The notes: generated by a model from the letters alone, not told the origin. A DNA stretch of 18,804 bases from JAWBOD01 sp964651405 (GCA_964651405.1 CAZYZB010000016.1:1-18804); one strand, 5' to 3'. Counted from the first letter of the stretch, positions 5,580 through 12,992 are shown. Translations and numbers: made by a program.

Positions 5580-6377
5580 TCAATAGCAGAACTCGAAATT
5601 TAATCCTAAGGTATCGTGAAATTCTTTTATTCTTTCTTTAAGTTTTTCATAATAATCATTCTTAGTAAACAAAGTCTGCTCCCATTTTCCAGTCAAATCC
5701 GGAAGATTTTTTTCTAAAACAGCTTTAATCTTCTCCCAATGAGCCGGGCATTTTATGTTTAGTTTATCGACATAAATTTTGTTAGGCTTTGCTAAAGCAA
5801 ATCTGTTAATTGTTTTTTCAAGATTAATATCGCTTATGAAAGGGAGCAATGGACCAAAAAATATATAGGTCTTAAATCCAGAAACTTTAAAATATCTTAA
5901 TGCTTCTAATCTCCTCTCAGGAGAAGACGAATTCGGCTCAAAAATCTTTGCAAAATTCTCGTCTAGAGTCGTTATGGTCATTCCGATTTCACAGTTCAGT
6001 TTTTTAAGCAAATCCAAGTCTCTTATGACTAGAGCAGACTTTGTAAGTATAGAAATTGAAAATTCCTTGTCCTTTAATTTCTCCAAAATCTTCCTAGTTA
6101 ACTTGTATTTTTCCTCTACATGTTGGTAAGGGTCAGTAACGCTGCTTATCAATATAGTTCCTTTCTTTTTTCTTATCGTTTCCTTAACCAAAGCCTCAGG
6201 CGCATTGACTTTTACATCAACAAAATCTCCCCACTCTCTTTTTTCTCTCAGGATGTAAGGTGCATAGCAATATACGCAAGAATGAGAGCAACCTCTATAT
6301 GGATTTATAGAATACTTGCTGTCACGTAGACCTGACATGCTAAGTATGCTTTTACACTTTATTTCTTTTACTTCCAT
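5580..6377 (-). CDS. Radical SAM protein, SplB (COG1533) family
   Basis: A 265-residue radical SAM protein. The iron-sulfur motif is C30-x3-C34-x2-C37, within NPYRGCSHSCVYCYA. A second family block, ILISSVTDPYQHVE (residues about 75-88), is typical of the SplB/Rv2578c group. Other cysteines are at 8, 129, 210 and 264. The family includes spore photoproduct lyase, but most archaeal members have no proven substrate and this one should not be called a lyase. It overlaps the NreA gene by 10 bases (6368-6377), implying co-translation with a DNA repair factor. A DNA-repair or nucleic-acid modification role is therefore a reasonable inference. Confidence 0.85.
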   Translation of the reverse strand: MEVKEIKCKSILSMSGLRDSKYSINPYRGCSHSCVYCYAPYILREKREWGDFVDVKVNAPEALVKETIRKKKGTILISSVTDPYQHVEEKYKLTRKILEKLKDKEFSISILTKSALVIRDLDLLKKLNCEIGMTITTLDENFAKIFEPNSSSPERRLEALRYFKVSGFKTYIFFGPLLPFISDINLEKTINRFALAKPNKIYVDKLNIKCPAHWEKIKAVLEKNLPDLTGKWEQTLFTKNDYYEKLKERIKEFHDTLGLNFEFCY

Positions 6378-7603
6378 TCTCTCACTTTTAAAAATTCTAT
6401 TAATTTTTTCTGTTGCATGGTGTCCCTCAACACTCCACTATGTTCTACCCATGTCTTAATAGGAATTTCTAATTTCCTAGAGATATAATCCAACGATTCG
6501 TTCAAAGTTGCAAAACTCATTGGCTTGTTTTTAACAGCATGTCTCACAGCTTCTCTAACATTCCAGACGCCAACAGGCATTATATATCCTGGATGAGCTT
6601 CCCTCATTATGACTACTCCAGCCTGTCTTCCTTCCTTGTTTAATAACTCATTCACTGCAAGCCTGGCAGCATAATAACAGCCTCCGATTTCTGCATAGTC
6701 TTTCCTTCCATCATAAAACTCATAATCAGAAAATATTGATATGCTATTTCCAACAGGATTCCATATGGTTTTTGGATACCAAGCTTCTATCAATTCATAG
6801 CACCATTCACGAGGAAGAAGTAGAATAATCCACCTGTTGTCTAATTGATTATGTTCATAGATTCTAAACTCATTTATTAGTGGAAAGTTTCGAGTATAAT
6901 CCATCATGCTCTTTGAAATAGTATCATCAACAGCTGTTATCGACCAGCGTGTTGGAACAAACTTCCTGTTTCTTTCCAAGCCAAATGCGCCTACAGAAAA
7001 GGCTTTTTGTATTTTCGAAATCAAGACATTACTCTCGTAGAGATTTATGACTGCATCCTTTGCCTTTAGGTCAGTATCATAATGCACTTTCTCGATTTTG
7101 TTATCAATTTTAAAGTTTCCTATATCCAGTTTTAACAACGGTGCAGATGGACCAAATGGTTGTACTTCGTCATTTAGAACTATTCTTCCTGCAGGCTTTG
7201 TTTTGAACTCTACTTCTGCATCTGGTGAGTTCTCCGCTAAAGCTATCTCTCTGGTCGTTTCAACGATCTTCCCATCAAAATTCTTTATATTAGTCAAATA
7301 CTTTCCTCTCACCAATTGGAATCTAAAATCAACTATCTCATCAATAGACATACCTGTCCAAAGTTCTGGCGTATCCATTATGCTCGTATCGCCATGAATG
7401 GGAGGCAGCATTGGCCCTACAAAGACTTTAGGATAATTCCATCTACCAATAAAGACGCTAGGTGGAGATGAGCCCTCTAAGGAAGTAGAATCTATAAGAG
7501 GGTTTACTCTGGTTTGGGCATAGAATTTTACGAGTAAAGAGCATCTATCCTTACCACACCATAATCTTCCTTTGCACTTGGCACATAGTGATTCAGAAAG
7601 CAT
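6368..7603 (-). CDS. nreA: NreA-type archaeal DNA repair protein
   Basis: A 411-residue protein of the archaeal Nre family. The N-terminus has a zinc-binding cysteine set, C7-x2-C10-x5-C16-x4-C21 (CAKCKGRLWCGKDRC). The body has the conserved blocks SPPSVFIGRWNYPKVFVGPMLPP and DTPELW, and later GVWNVREAVR. Near the C-terminus QKKLIEFL (residues 398-405) matches a PCNA-interacting (PIP) motif (Q-x-x-L-x-x-F-L). NreA proteins are linked to repair of mitomycin-type DNA damage through PCNA in Haloferax. It is the first gene of the minus-strand run and overlaps the radical SAM gene by 10 bases. The start at 7603 lies about 34 bases from a TATA-like element shared with the divergent gene. Confidence 0.9.
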   Translation of the reverse strand: MLSESLCAKCKGRLWCGKDRCSLLVKFYAQTRVNPLIDSTSLEGSSPPSVFIGRWNYPKVFVGPMLPPIHGDTSIMDTPELWTGMSIDEIVDFRFQLVRGKYLTNIKNFDGKIVETTREIALAENSPDAEVEFKTKPAGRIVLNDEVQPFGPSAPLLKLDIGNFKIDNKIEKVHYDTDLKAKDAVINLYESNVLISKIQKAFSVGAFGLERNRKFVPTRWSITAVDDTISKSMMDYTRNFPLINEFRIYEHNQLDNRWIILLLPREWCYELIEAWYPKTIWNPVGNSISIFSDYEFYDGRKDYAEIGGCYYAARLAVNELLNKEGRQAGVVIMREAHPGYIMPVGVWNVREAVRHAVKNKPMSFATLNESLDYISRKLEIPIKTWVEHSGVLRDTMQQKKLIEFLKVREWK

Positions 7604-7663
7604 GAATAAGAATTATTTTTAGAATTATTTAAGTTTTTTATACAGAAAACTAAATCATATTAT
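7604..7663. promoter_or_regulatory. Divergent promoter region
   Basis: Sixty AT-rich bases separate nreA (minus) from the sequon-rich protein gene (plus). TTTTTTATAC (7634-7643) is centred about 26 bases before the plus-strand ATG at 7664, which fits a leaderless start. Read on the minus strand the same bases give GTATAAAAAA, about 34 bases before the nreA ATG. The two genes may share a bidirectional promoter. Confidence 0.5.
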
Positions 7664-8611
7664 ATGTTTCATATACCACCATGGCTACTAGTTATACTTG
7701 TATTAAATATTGCAATATTTGTAATAGTTTTAAATCCAAGCACTTCTAAAGGCATTCCTACTTTTGAGAACAATAATTTTAATCAAGTCCCAACAAACAA
7801 TGAAACAAAACCGCCTATAAAGTCAAATCAAAGCTCTAACCAGACATCTAATCAAAGTTTAAATCAAACAGCAAATCAAACCAACAAAACATTTAACGAT
7901 ACTGTATATAAGCTAAGTTGCATGAACTCAATAAGAAATTACATAAAAAATGTTGATAATATAAATCATCTTATAGAAATTGAAGCAAGATTCTTTAATA
8001 AAACTGAAAGTTCTATAAATTATGCCAAAAATTGGTCTAGTAATTCCTTTGAAATGATTGGTATAGGGAAGGATATCTATAGCTTAAATAAAACTAACAA
8101 ATCTACTGTTTCTGTGAATGAATTTAAGTTGAAAGATGGAAGGAATTTTACCTTGCCGATAGTTTGTAACGAAAGTGGTAGCATTGGTAGCTATTCTTCT
8201 TGCATGCTAAGCAATATTTCAAACATAACTTTATACTGTCATAATTTGACTACAAGTCTTTCTGAATGCGACATAGAAAAAATGGAATATGACTTCTGGC
8301 AGGACATTAGCTATTGGATAACTCCAAAGCCTGGTCCATTAAATGTATCACAATTATTTAATTTTACAATAGTTTCCTCTAGAAACAGATTAGAATACGC
8401 TTTCCTTAACATCTCATATGTAAGACCACCTCTAATAAGTAAAAACTTGTTTAACCAGTCCAAAACTACAATGAAAGGAGATAAAATATCCATAACAACA
8501 AAATTGAATCTGACAGGAAAAATATACGGTGGCCTTATTTTGGAGGCTTCTTTCAAGAAGAAATGCTATAAATATGATTTACTAGCTCAGTATACTTATT
8601 ATGGCGGTTAA
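7664..8611 (+). CDS. Sequon-saturated surface protein with N-terminal anchor
   Basis: A 315-residue protein with one N-terminal transmembrane helix (WLLVILVLNIAIFVIVL, residues about 7-23), then a low-complexity Asn/Gln/Ser/Thr linker (about 40-80) and a folded ectodomain with six Cys. It contains 22 N-x-S/T sequons by direct count, eight of them packed into the linker (NET, NQS, NQT, NQS, NQT, NQT, NKT, NDT). This strongly suggests a heavily N-glycosylated (AglB-type) cell-surface protein. No ectodomain family was recognised. The last 11 bases overlap the start of the thiolation gene at 8601, so the two are co-transcribed although their functions look unrelated. Confidence 0.75.
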   Translation: MFHIPPWLLVILVLNIAIFVIVLNPSTSKGIPTFENNNFNQVPTNNETKPPIKSNQSSNQTSNQSLNQTANQTNKTFNDTVYKLSCMNSIRNYIKNVDNINHLIEIEARFFNKTESSINYAKNWSSNSFEMIGIGKDIYSLNKTNKSTVSVNEFKLKDGRNFTLPIVCNESGSIGSYSSCMLSNISNITLYCHNLTTSLSECDIEKMEYDFWQDISYWITPKPGPLNVSQLFNFTIVSSRNRLEYAFLNISYVRPPLISKNLFNQSKTTMKGDKISITTKLNLTGKIYGGLILEASFKKKCYKYDLLAQYTYYGG

Positions 8612-9581
8612 GGCACTAGGTTTGTTTTCAGGTGGCTTGGATTCTATAATAGCTGCTAAAATTATCAAGCAACAAGGAATAAAAGTAGAACTTGTGAATT
8701 TTACAACACCTTTCTTTTCACCTAAGAATGCAAGAGAGATGGCAAAACAAGTTAAAATACCTTTGAAAGTTTTTGATGTTACTAGAGATTATTTAAAAAT
8801 CCTTAAAAGTCCTAAGCATGGATATGGTTCTGAAATGAATCCTTGCATAGATTGCAAGATACTCATGTTAAAAAAAGCAAAAGAACATGCTAAAAAAATT
8901 GGAGCAAGCTTCATTTTCACAGGCGAGGTCCTAGGCGAAAGGCCAATGAGCCAAAACACGCAAGCATTAAAATTAATAGAGAAGGAATCTGGGTTAAAAG
9001 GAAAGTTATTAAGGCCATTATCAGCAAAGCTACTGCCTATTACAGAGGCTGAGAAAAAATGGATTAATAGAGAAAATCTCTTGGATATTCAAGGTAGGAG
9101 AAGAGACATGCAAACAGGACTAGCAAAAGAATTTGGAATAAGAAATTATCCAAGGCCTGCTGGCGGTTGCCTGCTGACACAAAGAGAATATGCTTGCAAA
9201 GTTAGAGACTTGATAGAAAACAAGAAAAGAATCTCTCTAAACGACATCAAACTATTAAAAATTGGCAGGCACTTCCGCATTGGAAGGAGCAAGATAATTG
9301 TTGGTAGGGATGAAAAAGAAAATAAAGAACTTAAAAGTCTTAGGGACAGTTCTGACTATATTTTTGAAGTTCCAAAAGTTGGAAGTCCTATAACAGTCTT
9401 GCAGGGACGTAAAACAAAAGAAGCTATAAGCTTAGCAGCTAGTCTAACGCTTCATTATTCAGATTCAAAAGAAAATAAAACTCTTGTAAAGTATGGAAAA
9501 AAGAATTTATCAAAAGCACTTCTTGCCTCTGACATCAAAAGTGAAGAAATAAAAAAATTAAATATCACTTTCTTTTCTTAG
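8601..9581 (+). CDS. PP-loop tRNA thiolation enzyme (MnmA/ThiI-like) with NFACT-R-like tail
   Basis: A 326-residue ATP-pyrophosphatase. The PP-loop SGGLDS is at residues 10-15. The family block NPCIDC (C82, C85) is followed by FTGEVLGERPMSQN, and a third candidate catalytic cysteine is C190 in PAGGCLLT. The last third (IGRHFRIGRSKIIVGRDEKEN onward, from about 221) resembles the NFACT-R RNA-binding domain found at the end of this archaeal and bacterial group. The enzyme would adenylate a tRNA uridine and insert sulfur using a cysteine persulfide; the exact uridine (U34 or U8) is not determinable here. It overlaps the upstream gene by 11 bases and the convergent small membrane gene by 17 bases. 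Confidence 0.8.
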   Translation: MAVKALGLFSGGLDSIIAAKIIKQQGIKVELVNFTTPFFSPKNAREMAKQVKIPLKVFDVTRDYLKILKSPKHGYGSEMNPCIDCKILMLKKAKEHAKKIGASFIFTGEVLGERPMSQNTQALKLIEKESGLKGKLLRPLSAKLLPITEAEKKWINRENLLDIQGRRRDMQTGLAKEFGIRNYPRPAGGCLLTQREYACKVRDLIENKKRISLNDIKLLKIGRHFRIGRSKIIVGRDEKENKELKSLRDSSDYIFEVPKVGSPITVLQGRKTKEAISLAASLTLHYSDSKENKTLVKYGKKNLSKALLASDIKSEEIKKLNITFFS

Positions 9582-9780
9582 TTGGTTTTTCTATCTTTAT
9601 CTCTTCCCACTCTATCCAAACTAGAATAGCACCGATGAAAACTAGAAATGCAGGAATAACACCTTCAAGTACGTATAACAATGGTTCAATAGCATTTAAT
9701 CCACCCCAACTATAAGGTATTATCGACCATAAACCAACTATTACCAAAATTAATCCTATTATTACTTTTCCTATTCCCAT
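9565..9780 (-). CDS. Small two-helix membrane protein
   Basis: A 71-residue protein with two transmembrane segments (residues about 4-20 and about 39-57), joined by a polar turn (YSWGGLNAIEP), and a charged cytoplasmic tail (EWEEIKIEKPTKKRK). Similar short proteins, with an N-terminal G..KVIIGLILVIVGLW helix, are common in small-genome archaea, but their function is unknown. The start is supported by GGTGAG six to ten bases upstream (near 9786-9790 on the minus strand). Its 3' end overlaps the convergent thiolation gene by 17 bases, so the two transcripts are antisense at their ends. Confidence 0.75.
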   Translation of the reverse strand: MGIGKVIIGLILVIVGLWSIIPYSWGGLNAIEPLLYVLEGVIPAFLVFIGAILVWIEWEEIKIEKPTKKRK

Positions 9781-9795
9781 TAACTCACCTAAAAT

Positions 9796-9845
9796 CTTTA
9801 TATGGTTTCTTGTTTAAATAGATTTTCTTTAATTAAACCATAAAG
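9796..9845. promoter_or_regulatory. Inverted promoter-like repeats between divergent genes
   Basis: CTTTATATGGTTT (9796-9808) is the near-reverse complement of AAACCATAAAG (9835-9845). Read outward, each looks like a BRE plus TATA box (AAACCATAtAAAG on the minus strand, AAACCATAAAG on the plus strand). The plus-strand copy would drive the eL15 gene with a leader of about 30 bases that includes GGTG at 9892-9895. The minus-strand copy lies only about 20 bases from the ATG at 9780, slightly short for a TATA box, so the symmetry may instead be an operator. Confidence 0.4.
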
Positions 9846-9902
9846 AATAAAAAGCCTTAGAATTATAGATAATTAAAGCTTGAAACCTTATGGTGATGTA
9901 AG

Positions 9903-10415
9903 ATGGGTTATTTGAAATACATTAAAAATTACTGGGGAAGCCCAGAGCATGACAAAATATTAAAGGAAAGGCTAATTTCTTGGAGAAGAGAACCTGTAAT
10001 AATAAGAATAGATAGATCTACCCGCCTAGATAGGGCACATGCCTTAGGGTACAAGGCTAAACAAGGTTTTGTCTTAACAAGGATAAAAATTGGAAAAGGA
10101 GCCAGCAAGAGGGAAAAGCCAGCTGGTGGAAGAAAGCCCTTGCATGCAGGTATGACTAAAATAACTCCTAAAATGAATTTACAGCATATTGCAGAAATGA
10201 GAGTAGCAAGAAAGTTCCCAAATCTAGAAGTCTTAAACAGCTATTATGCTGCAGAAGATGGAAAGTCAAAGTGGTTTGAAGTAATTCTTATTGACCCAAG
10301 TCATCCTTGCATAAAGAACGATCCAAAATTAAATTGGATATGCAATCCTGCAAACAGAAGAAGGGTCTTTAGAGGTTTAACTTCCGCTGGGAAGAAATCA
10401 AGGGAAACTTGTTAG
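9903..10415 (+). CDS. rpl15e: Ribosomal protein eL15
   Basis: A 170-residue basic protein matching the archaeal/eukaryotic L15e family along its whole length. Hallmarks are MGYLKYIKNYW at the N-terminus, REPVIIRIDRSTRLDRAHALGYKAKQG (residues about 30-56), GRKPLHAGM and the C-terminal FRGLTSAGKKSR. It binds 23S rRNA in the large subunit. The ATG has a clear SD (GGTG at 9892-9895, seven-base spacer). The RNase P subunit gene follows 45 bases later. In archaea this gene commonly heads the RNase P/exosome cluster, as here. Confidence 0.97.
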   Translation: MGYLKYIKNYWGSPEHDKILKERLISWRREPVIIRIDRSTRLDRAHALGYKAKQGFVLTRIKIGKGASKREKPAGGRKPLHAGMTKITPKMNLQHIAEMRVARKFPNLEVLNSYYAAEDGKSKWFEVILIDPSHPCIKNDPKLNWICNPANRRRVFRGLTSAGKKSRETC

Positions 10416-10460
10416 GGCTTATTTTTAAAGTTAAAAATCAAATTCTAAAAAGGTGTTAGA

Positions 10461-11189
10461 TTGAAATTTTACGACTTGTTCGTTCAAAGCAACTTATCTG
10501 GCGGTGAAAATACAATAGAGCAGTTAGTAGAATTTGCTAAGAAGTTAGGCTATTCAGGAGTTGCAATATGTGATAATTATCAAGGTCTAGAGAAATTAAA
10601 CGAACTAAAAAACAGCATCTCCGCTTTAAAAGCTGATATAGAAGTTTATTCTGGAGTTAACATAATAGCAAAGGATGTCAATGAAATGAAGGAAATTGTC
10701 AACAAGACAAGAGAAAAGGTTGATATTATAGTCGTAAGTGGCGGTGACTATTCTATCAATAGATCTGCGTGCGATGACTCGAGAGTTGACATATTAATGC
10801 ATCCAGAATTAGGCAGGGTTGACAGCGGTTTGGACGAACCTTCTCTTGAAGCTGCCACACATAACAATGTCGCTATAGGCATAAGCTTTAGAGAAATCCT
10901 CTATAACTTTAGAAAGCCAAGGGCTTATATTTTAAATCATATATCAAGGAACCTGATGCTTTGTAATCATTTTAGAACTCCTGCTGTGATTTGCTCATGT
11001 GCTCAAAGCACATGGGGTATGAGAAATCCTAGAGAGTTTGTTTCATTGTTAAACGTATTAGGTTTAGATATAGGAAAAGCCTTTGCCTCAGCCACGTCAA
11101 TTCCACAAGCAATTGTTGAAGAAAATAAAAAGACACTAGAAGGAAGCAAAATAACAGAAGGTGTTGAAGTAGTTGATGAATATGATTGA
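10461..11189 (+). CDS. rnp3: RNase P protein component 3 (Rpp30)
   Basis: A 242-residue protein of the Rpp30/PHP-like barrel family. Characteristic blocks are MKFYDLFVQSNLSGG with LGYSGVAICDN (residues about 30-40), VDIIVVSGGD (about 88-97), the DILMHPE segment (about 110-116), HNNVAIGISF (about 134-143) and the C-terminal GMRNPREFVSLLNVLGLD. It is a structural subunit that pairs with Pop5 on the catalytic RNA to process tRNA 5' ends. The start is TTG at 10461, supported by AGGTG five bases upstream. The Pop5 gene overlaps its end, matching the partnership of the two products. Confidence 0.92.
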   Translation: MKFYDLFVQSNLSGGENTIEQLVEFAKKLGYSGVAICDNYQGLEKLNELKNSISALKADIEVYSGVNIIAKDVNEMKEIVNKTREKVDIIVVSGGDYSINRSACDDSRVDILMHPELGRVDSGLDEPSLEAATHNNVAIGISFREILYNFRKPRAYILNHISRNLMLCNHFRTPAVICSCAQSTWGMRNPREFVSLLNVLGLDIGKAFASATSIPQAIVEENKKTLEGSKITEGVEVVDEYD

Positions 11190-11565
11190 TGAGAAAAGAC
11201 CAAAACCTTTGCCTTCAAGCCTTAGAGGCAGAAGAAGATACATTGCCTACCAGGTTATCTCCGAAGACAAATTTATTTTCCAGGACTTGTCAAACTCAAT
11301 CTGGCATTCCTTGCTAAATCTATTAGGCGAGTTAGGTGCAGCTGAGGCAGATTTGTGGATTGTTAGAGATATTTATGATGAGAAGAGGCAGATAGGAATT
11401 ATTAGATGCTCTCATGATAAAGTAGAAAATGTAAGAGCTGCTTTAGCACTTATAGAAAGAATAGGAGACACTAGAATTACTGTTAAGGTTCTTGGAATTT
11501 CTGGTTCAATCAAGGCCGCAAGATTGAAATTCTTTTCGGAAACAAAATTAACTGAATTCACATAG
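11182..11565 (+). CDS. rnp2: RNase P protein component 2 (Pop5/Rpp14)
   Basis: A 127-residue Pop5-family protein with an RRM-like fold. Landmarks are RPKPLPSSLRGRRRYIAYQVI at the N-terminus, the helix SIWHSLLNLLGELGAAEADLW, the strand QIGIIRCSHDKVENVRAAL and VLGISGSIKAARLKF near the end. It forms a heterotetramer with Rpp30 and activates the RNase P RNA. Possible starts are TTG 11173, ATG 11176 and ATG 11182. I prefer 11182 because MIDEKRPKPLP matches the usual short family N-terminus, though GGTG at 11160-11163 fits the earlier codons better. It overlaps rnp3 in every case. Confidence 0.9.
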   Translation: MIDEKRPKPLPSSLRGRRRYIAYQVISEDKFIFQDLSNSIWHSLLNLLGELGAAEADLWIVRDIYDEKRQIGIIRCSHDKVENVRAALALIERIGDTRITVKVLGISGSIKAARLKFFSETKLTEFT

Positions 11566-11575
11566 GATTTAAATC
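11566..11575 (+). promoter_or_regulatory. Palindromic TATA element before the inserted regulator gene
   Basis: GATTTAAATC is a perfect 10-bp palindrome whose centre lies about 28 bases before the ATG at 11599, the right place for a TATA box driving a leaderless transcript. It indicates that the winged-helix gene has its own promoter inside the superoperon. The palindrome could also allow binding of a symmetrical regulator. Confidence 0.4.
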
Positions 11576-11598
11576 TTTAAGCATTTGTTCTATTTTTT

Positions 11599-12198
11599 AT
11601 GATGAATGGAACACAAACTTACATAAATATGCTAGATGTGCTCTCAGATGGTAAACATAGAGCAGTAAATTGTGTTGCACGTCGATTAAGAACTCATAGA
11701 AAAACTGCTGAAGAAATTTTAGAAATAGCTGTTAAGAGAGGAGATGTGAGAAAGGATAGTAAAAAAGATAAACCTGTATACTTTTTAGATCCTAAAGGAT
11801 TGGAGTATCTTGAAAAATCTAGAATGTATGAAGACTTTTCGCAAAGATTGGAAACTGCTATCGGAATAAAATTACTTGATAATGGTTTAAATGGAATAAA
11901 AAATTGTGTTAAAATATTAAATGGAATAACAACATCAAATGGCAATAGAGGAGTAAATACTTGCAGACTTGCTAGAAAGGTCAATATCGAGAAGCCACTG
12001 CGCAAATATTTAGCTTTTTTAGAGGAAGAAGAACTAGTTGATTCTAGAGAACCAGAAGAATCTGAAATACATCAAGGTTGTACAAAGAGAATTTTTTTTA
12101 TTGGGCATGGAGGATATCAATTTACAAGAGACTTTGAAGTATATGCTGAAAAGCACGACCCAGAAGGTTTAATAGCAAGTCTTAAAACAAATTATTAG
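11599..12198 (+). CDS. Two-domain winged-helix protein inserted in the superoperon
   Basis: A 199-residue protein with two probable winged-helix domains. The first (residues about 8-75) has DVLSDGKHRAVNCVARRLRTHRKTAEEILEIAVKRGDV as the HTH and a wing ending in KPVYFLDPKGLEYL. The second (about 100-165) has RGVNTCRLARKVNIEKPLRKYLAFLEEEELV, followed by a wing strand RIFFIGHGGYQFT. A helical linker (EDFSQRLETAIGIKLL) joins them. It sits between the Pop5 gene and psmA, which are normally neighbours in archaeal superoperons, and has its own promoter candidate. DNA binding is inferred; targets and family name are unknown. It could regulate the flanking genes. Confidence 0.75.
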   Translation: MMNGTQTYINMLDVLSDGKHRAVNCVARRLRTHRKTAEEILEIAVKRGDVRKDSKKDKPVYFLDPKGLEYLEKSRMYEDFSQRLETAIGIKLLDNGLNGIKNCVKILNGITTSNGNRGVNTCRLARKVNIEKPLRKYLAFLEEEELVDSREPEESEIHQGCTKRIFFIGHGGYQFTRDFEVYAEKHDPEGLIASLKTNY

Positions 12199-12204
12199 AA
12201 AATC

Positions 12205-12245
12205 TTTATAAACTTAGAATTAATATAAAATTTATAGTTAAGGTG
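12205..12245 (+). promoter_or_regulatory. psmA promoter and misplaced-looking SD site
   Basis: TTTATAAA (12205-12212) is a good TATA box, predicting transcription from about 12234. AGGTG (12241-12245) follows as an SD site. It lies seven bases before an in-frame ATC codon (12253-12255) but 25 bases before the first in-frame ATG (12271), which is too far. The arrangement supports a start upstream of the ATG. Confidence 0.6.
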
Positions 12246-12270
12246 ATATAATATCGAAGCTATTCCTGAA

Positions 12271-12966
12271 ATGATGGGTTATGATAGAGCAATAGTAACA
12301 TTTTCTCCTGATGGAAGATTATTCCAAGTAGAATATGCGAGAGAGGCTGTTAAAAGAGGAACTACATCTATAGGTCTTTTGTTTGCAAACGGTGTGATTT
12401 TGCTTGCTTCACGTCCATTAGCAGAACTTGCCATTCCTGATAGTGGAGGAGACAAAGTACACCAAATAGACGATAATTTAGGCGTAGCAATATCAGGATT
12501 TTTAGCAGATGGAAGAATTTTACTTGACGTTGGCAGAATTAAAGCACAGGTGTACAAGCTTACATACGACGAACCATTAAATGTTTTAGGCGCAGTTAAA
12601 GAAATTGCAGACAGGATGCAATTATTTACACAATATGGTGGAGTAAGACCATACGGTGTCGCATTTTTATTAGGAGGACTAGATGAAAAAGGTCCACAAT
12701 TATTCGAAATAGACCCTTCTTCTACATTCTATGGTTGGCAAGCCCAAGCCATAGGAAGAGGTGCACCAGAAGCATTAAAAATCTTAAGAAAAGGATGGAA
12801 GGAAGGACTAACAGAAGAGGACGCTATTAAACTAGGTATACAAGCATTAAAGGGTGGAGAAAAGGGAGTTAAGATACAAGAAGTTGAACTAGCTATGATT
12901 AATGATAAAGGATTCAAAAAATATTATGGTGACGAAGGGATTAAATACATCAAGAAGTTTTGGTGA
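12271..12966 (+). CDS. psmA: 20S proteasome alpha subunit
   Basis: At least 231 residues, with the alpha-ring signature GYDRAIVTFSPDGRLFQVEYAREAVKRGTT at the N-terminus, the YDR gate turn, and YGGVRPYGVAFL near residue 130. The lysine in GDKVHQIDD (K62 from the ATG) aligns with the pocket lysine that binds HbYX tails of regulatory ATPases. The segment SRPLAELAIPDSGG replaces the usual basic ITSKLI-like stretch. With the ATG start the tail before GYDRA is only two residues; the in-frame ATC at 12253 gives eight, as in other archaea, and has the SD site, so the true protein is probably 237 residues. SBDS follows 26 bases later. Confidence 0.95.
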   Translation: MMGYDRAIVTFSPDGRLFQVEYAREAVKRGTTSIGLLFANGVILLASRPLAELAIPDSGGDKVHQIDDNLGVAISGFLADGRILLDVGRIKAQVYKLTYDEPLNVLGAVKEIADRMQLFTQYGGVRPYGVAFLLGGLDEKGPQLFEIDPSSTFYGWQAQAIGRGAPEALKILRKGWKEGLTEEDAIKLGIQALKGGEKGVKIQEVELAMINDKGFKKYYGDEGIKYIKKFW

Positions 12967-12992
12967 TATTATTACTTTAGAAAGTTGGTTAA

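Noticed and set aside
5580..6377. Radical SAM protein as true spore photoproduct lyase
   Set aside because: The VTDPYQ block indicates the broader SplB/Rv2578c group, and nothing shows the lyase-specific catalytic cysteine arrangement.
7098..7397. Plus-strand open frame of 99 codons inside nreA
   Set aside because: It is fully antisense to a recognised Nre family gene, with no SD and a Ser-rich shadow composition.
7840..7890. Repeated AATCAAA-type units as a CRISPR or DNA repeat array
   Set aside because: The units code for an in-frame Asn-Gln-Ser/Thr linker with no spacers.
8601..9581. SGGLDS PP-loop protein as GMP synthase, QueC or NAD synthetase
   Set aside because: The NPCIDC and PAGGCLLT cysteine blocks and the NFACT-R-like tail point to tRNA thiolation.
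11173..11189. Multiple TGATGA/ATGAAT motifs as a small RNA gene
   Set aside because: They are explained by the overlapping stop and start codons of rnp3 and rnp2.
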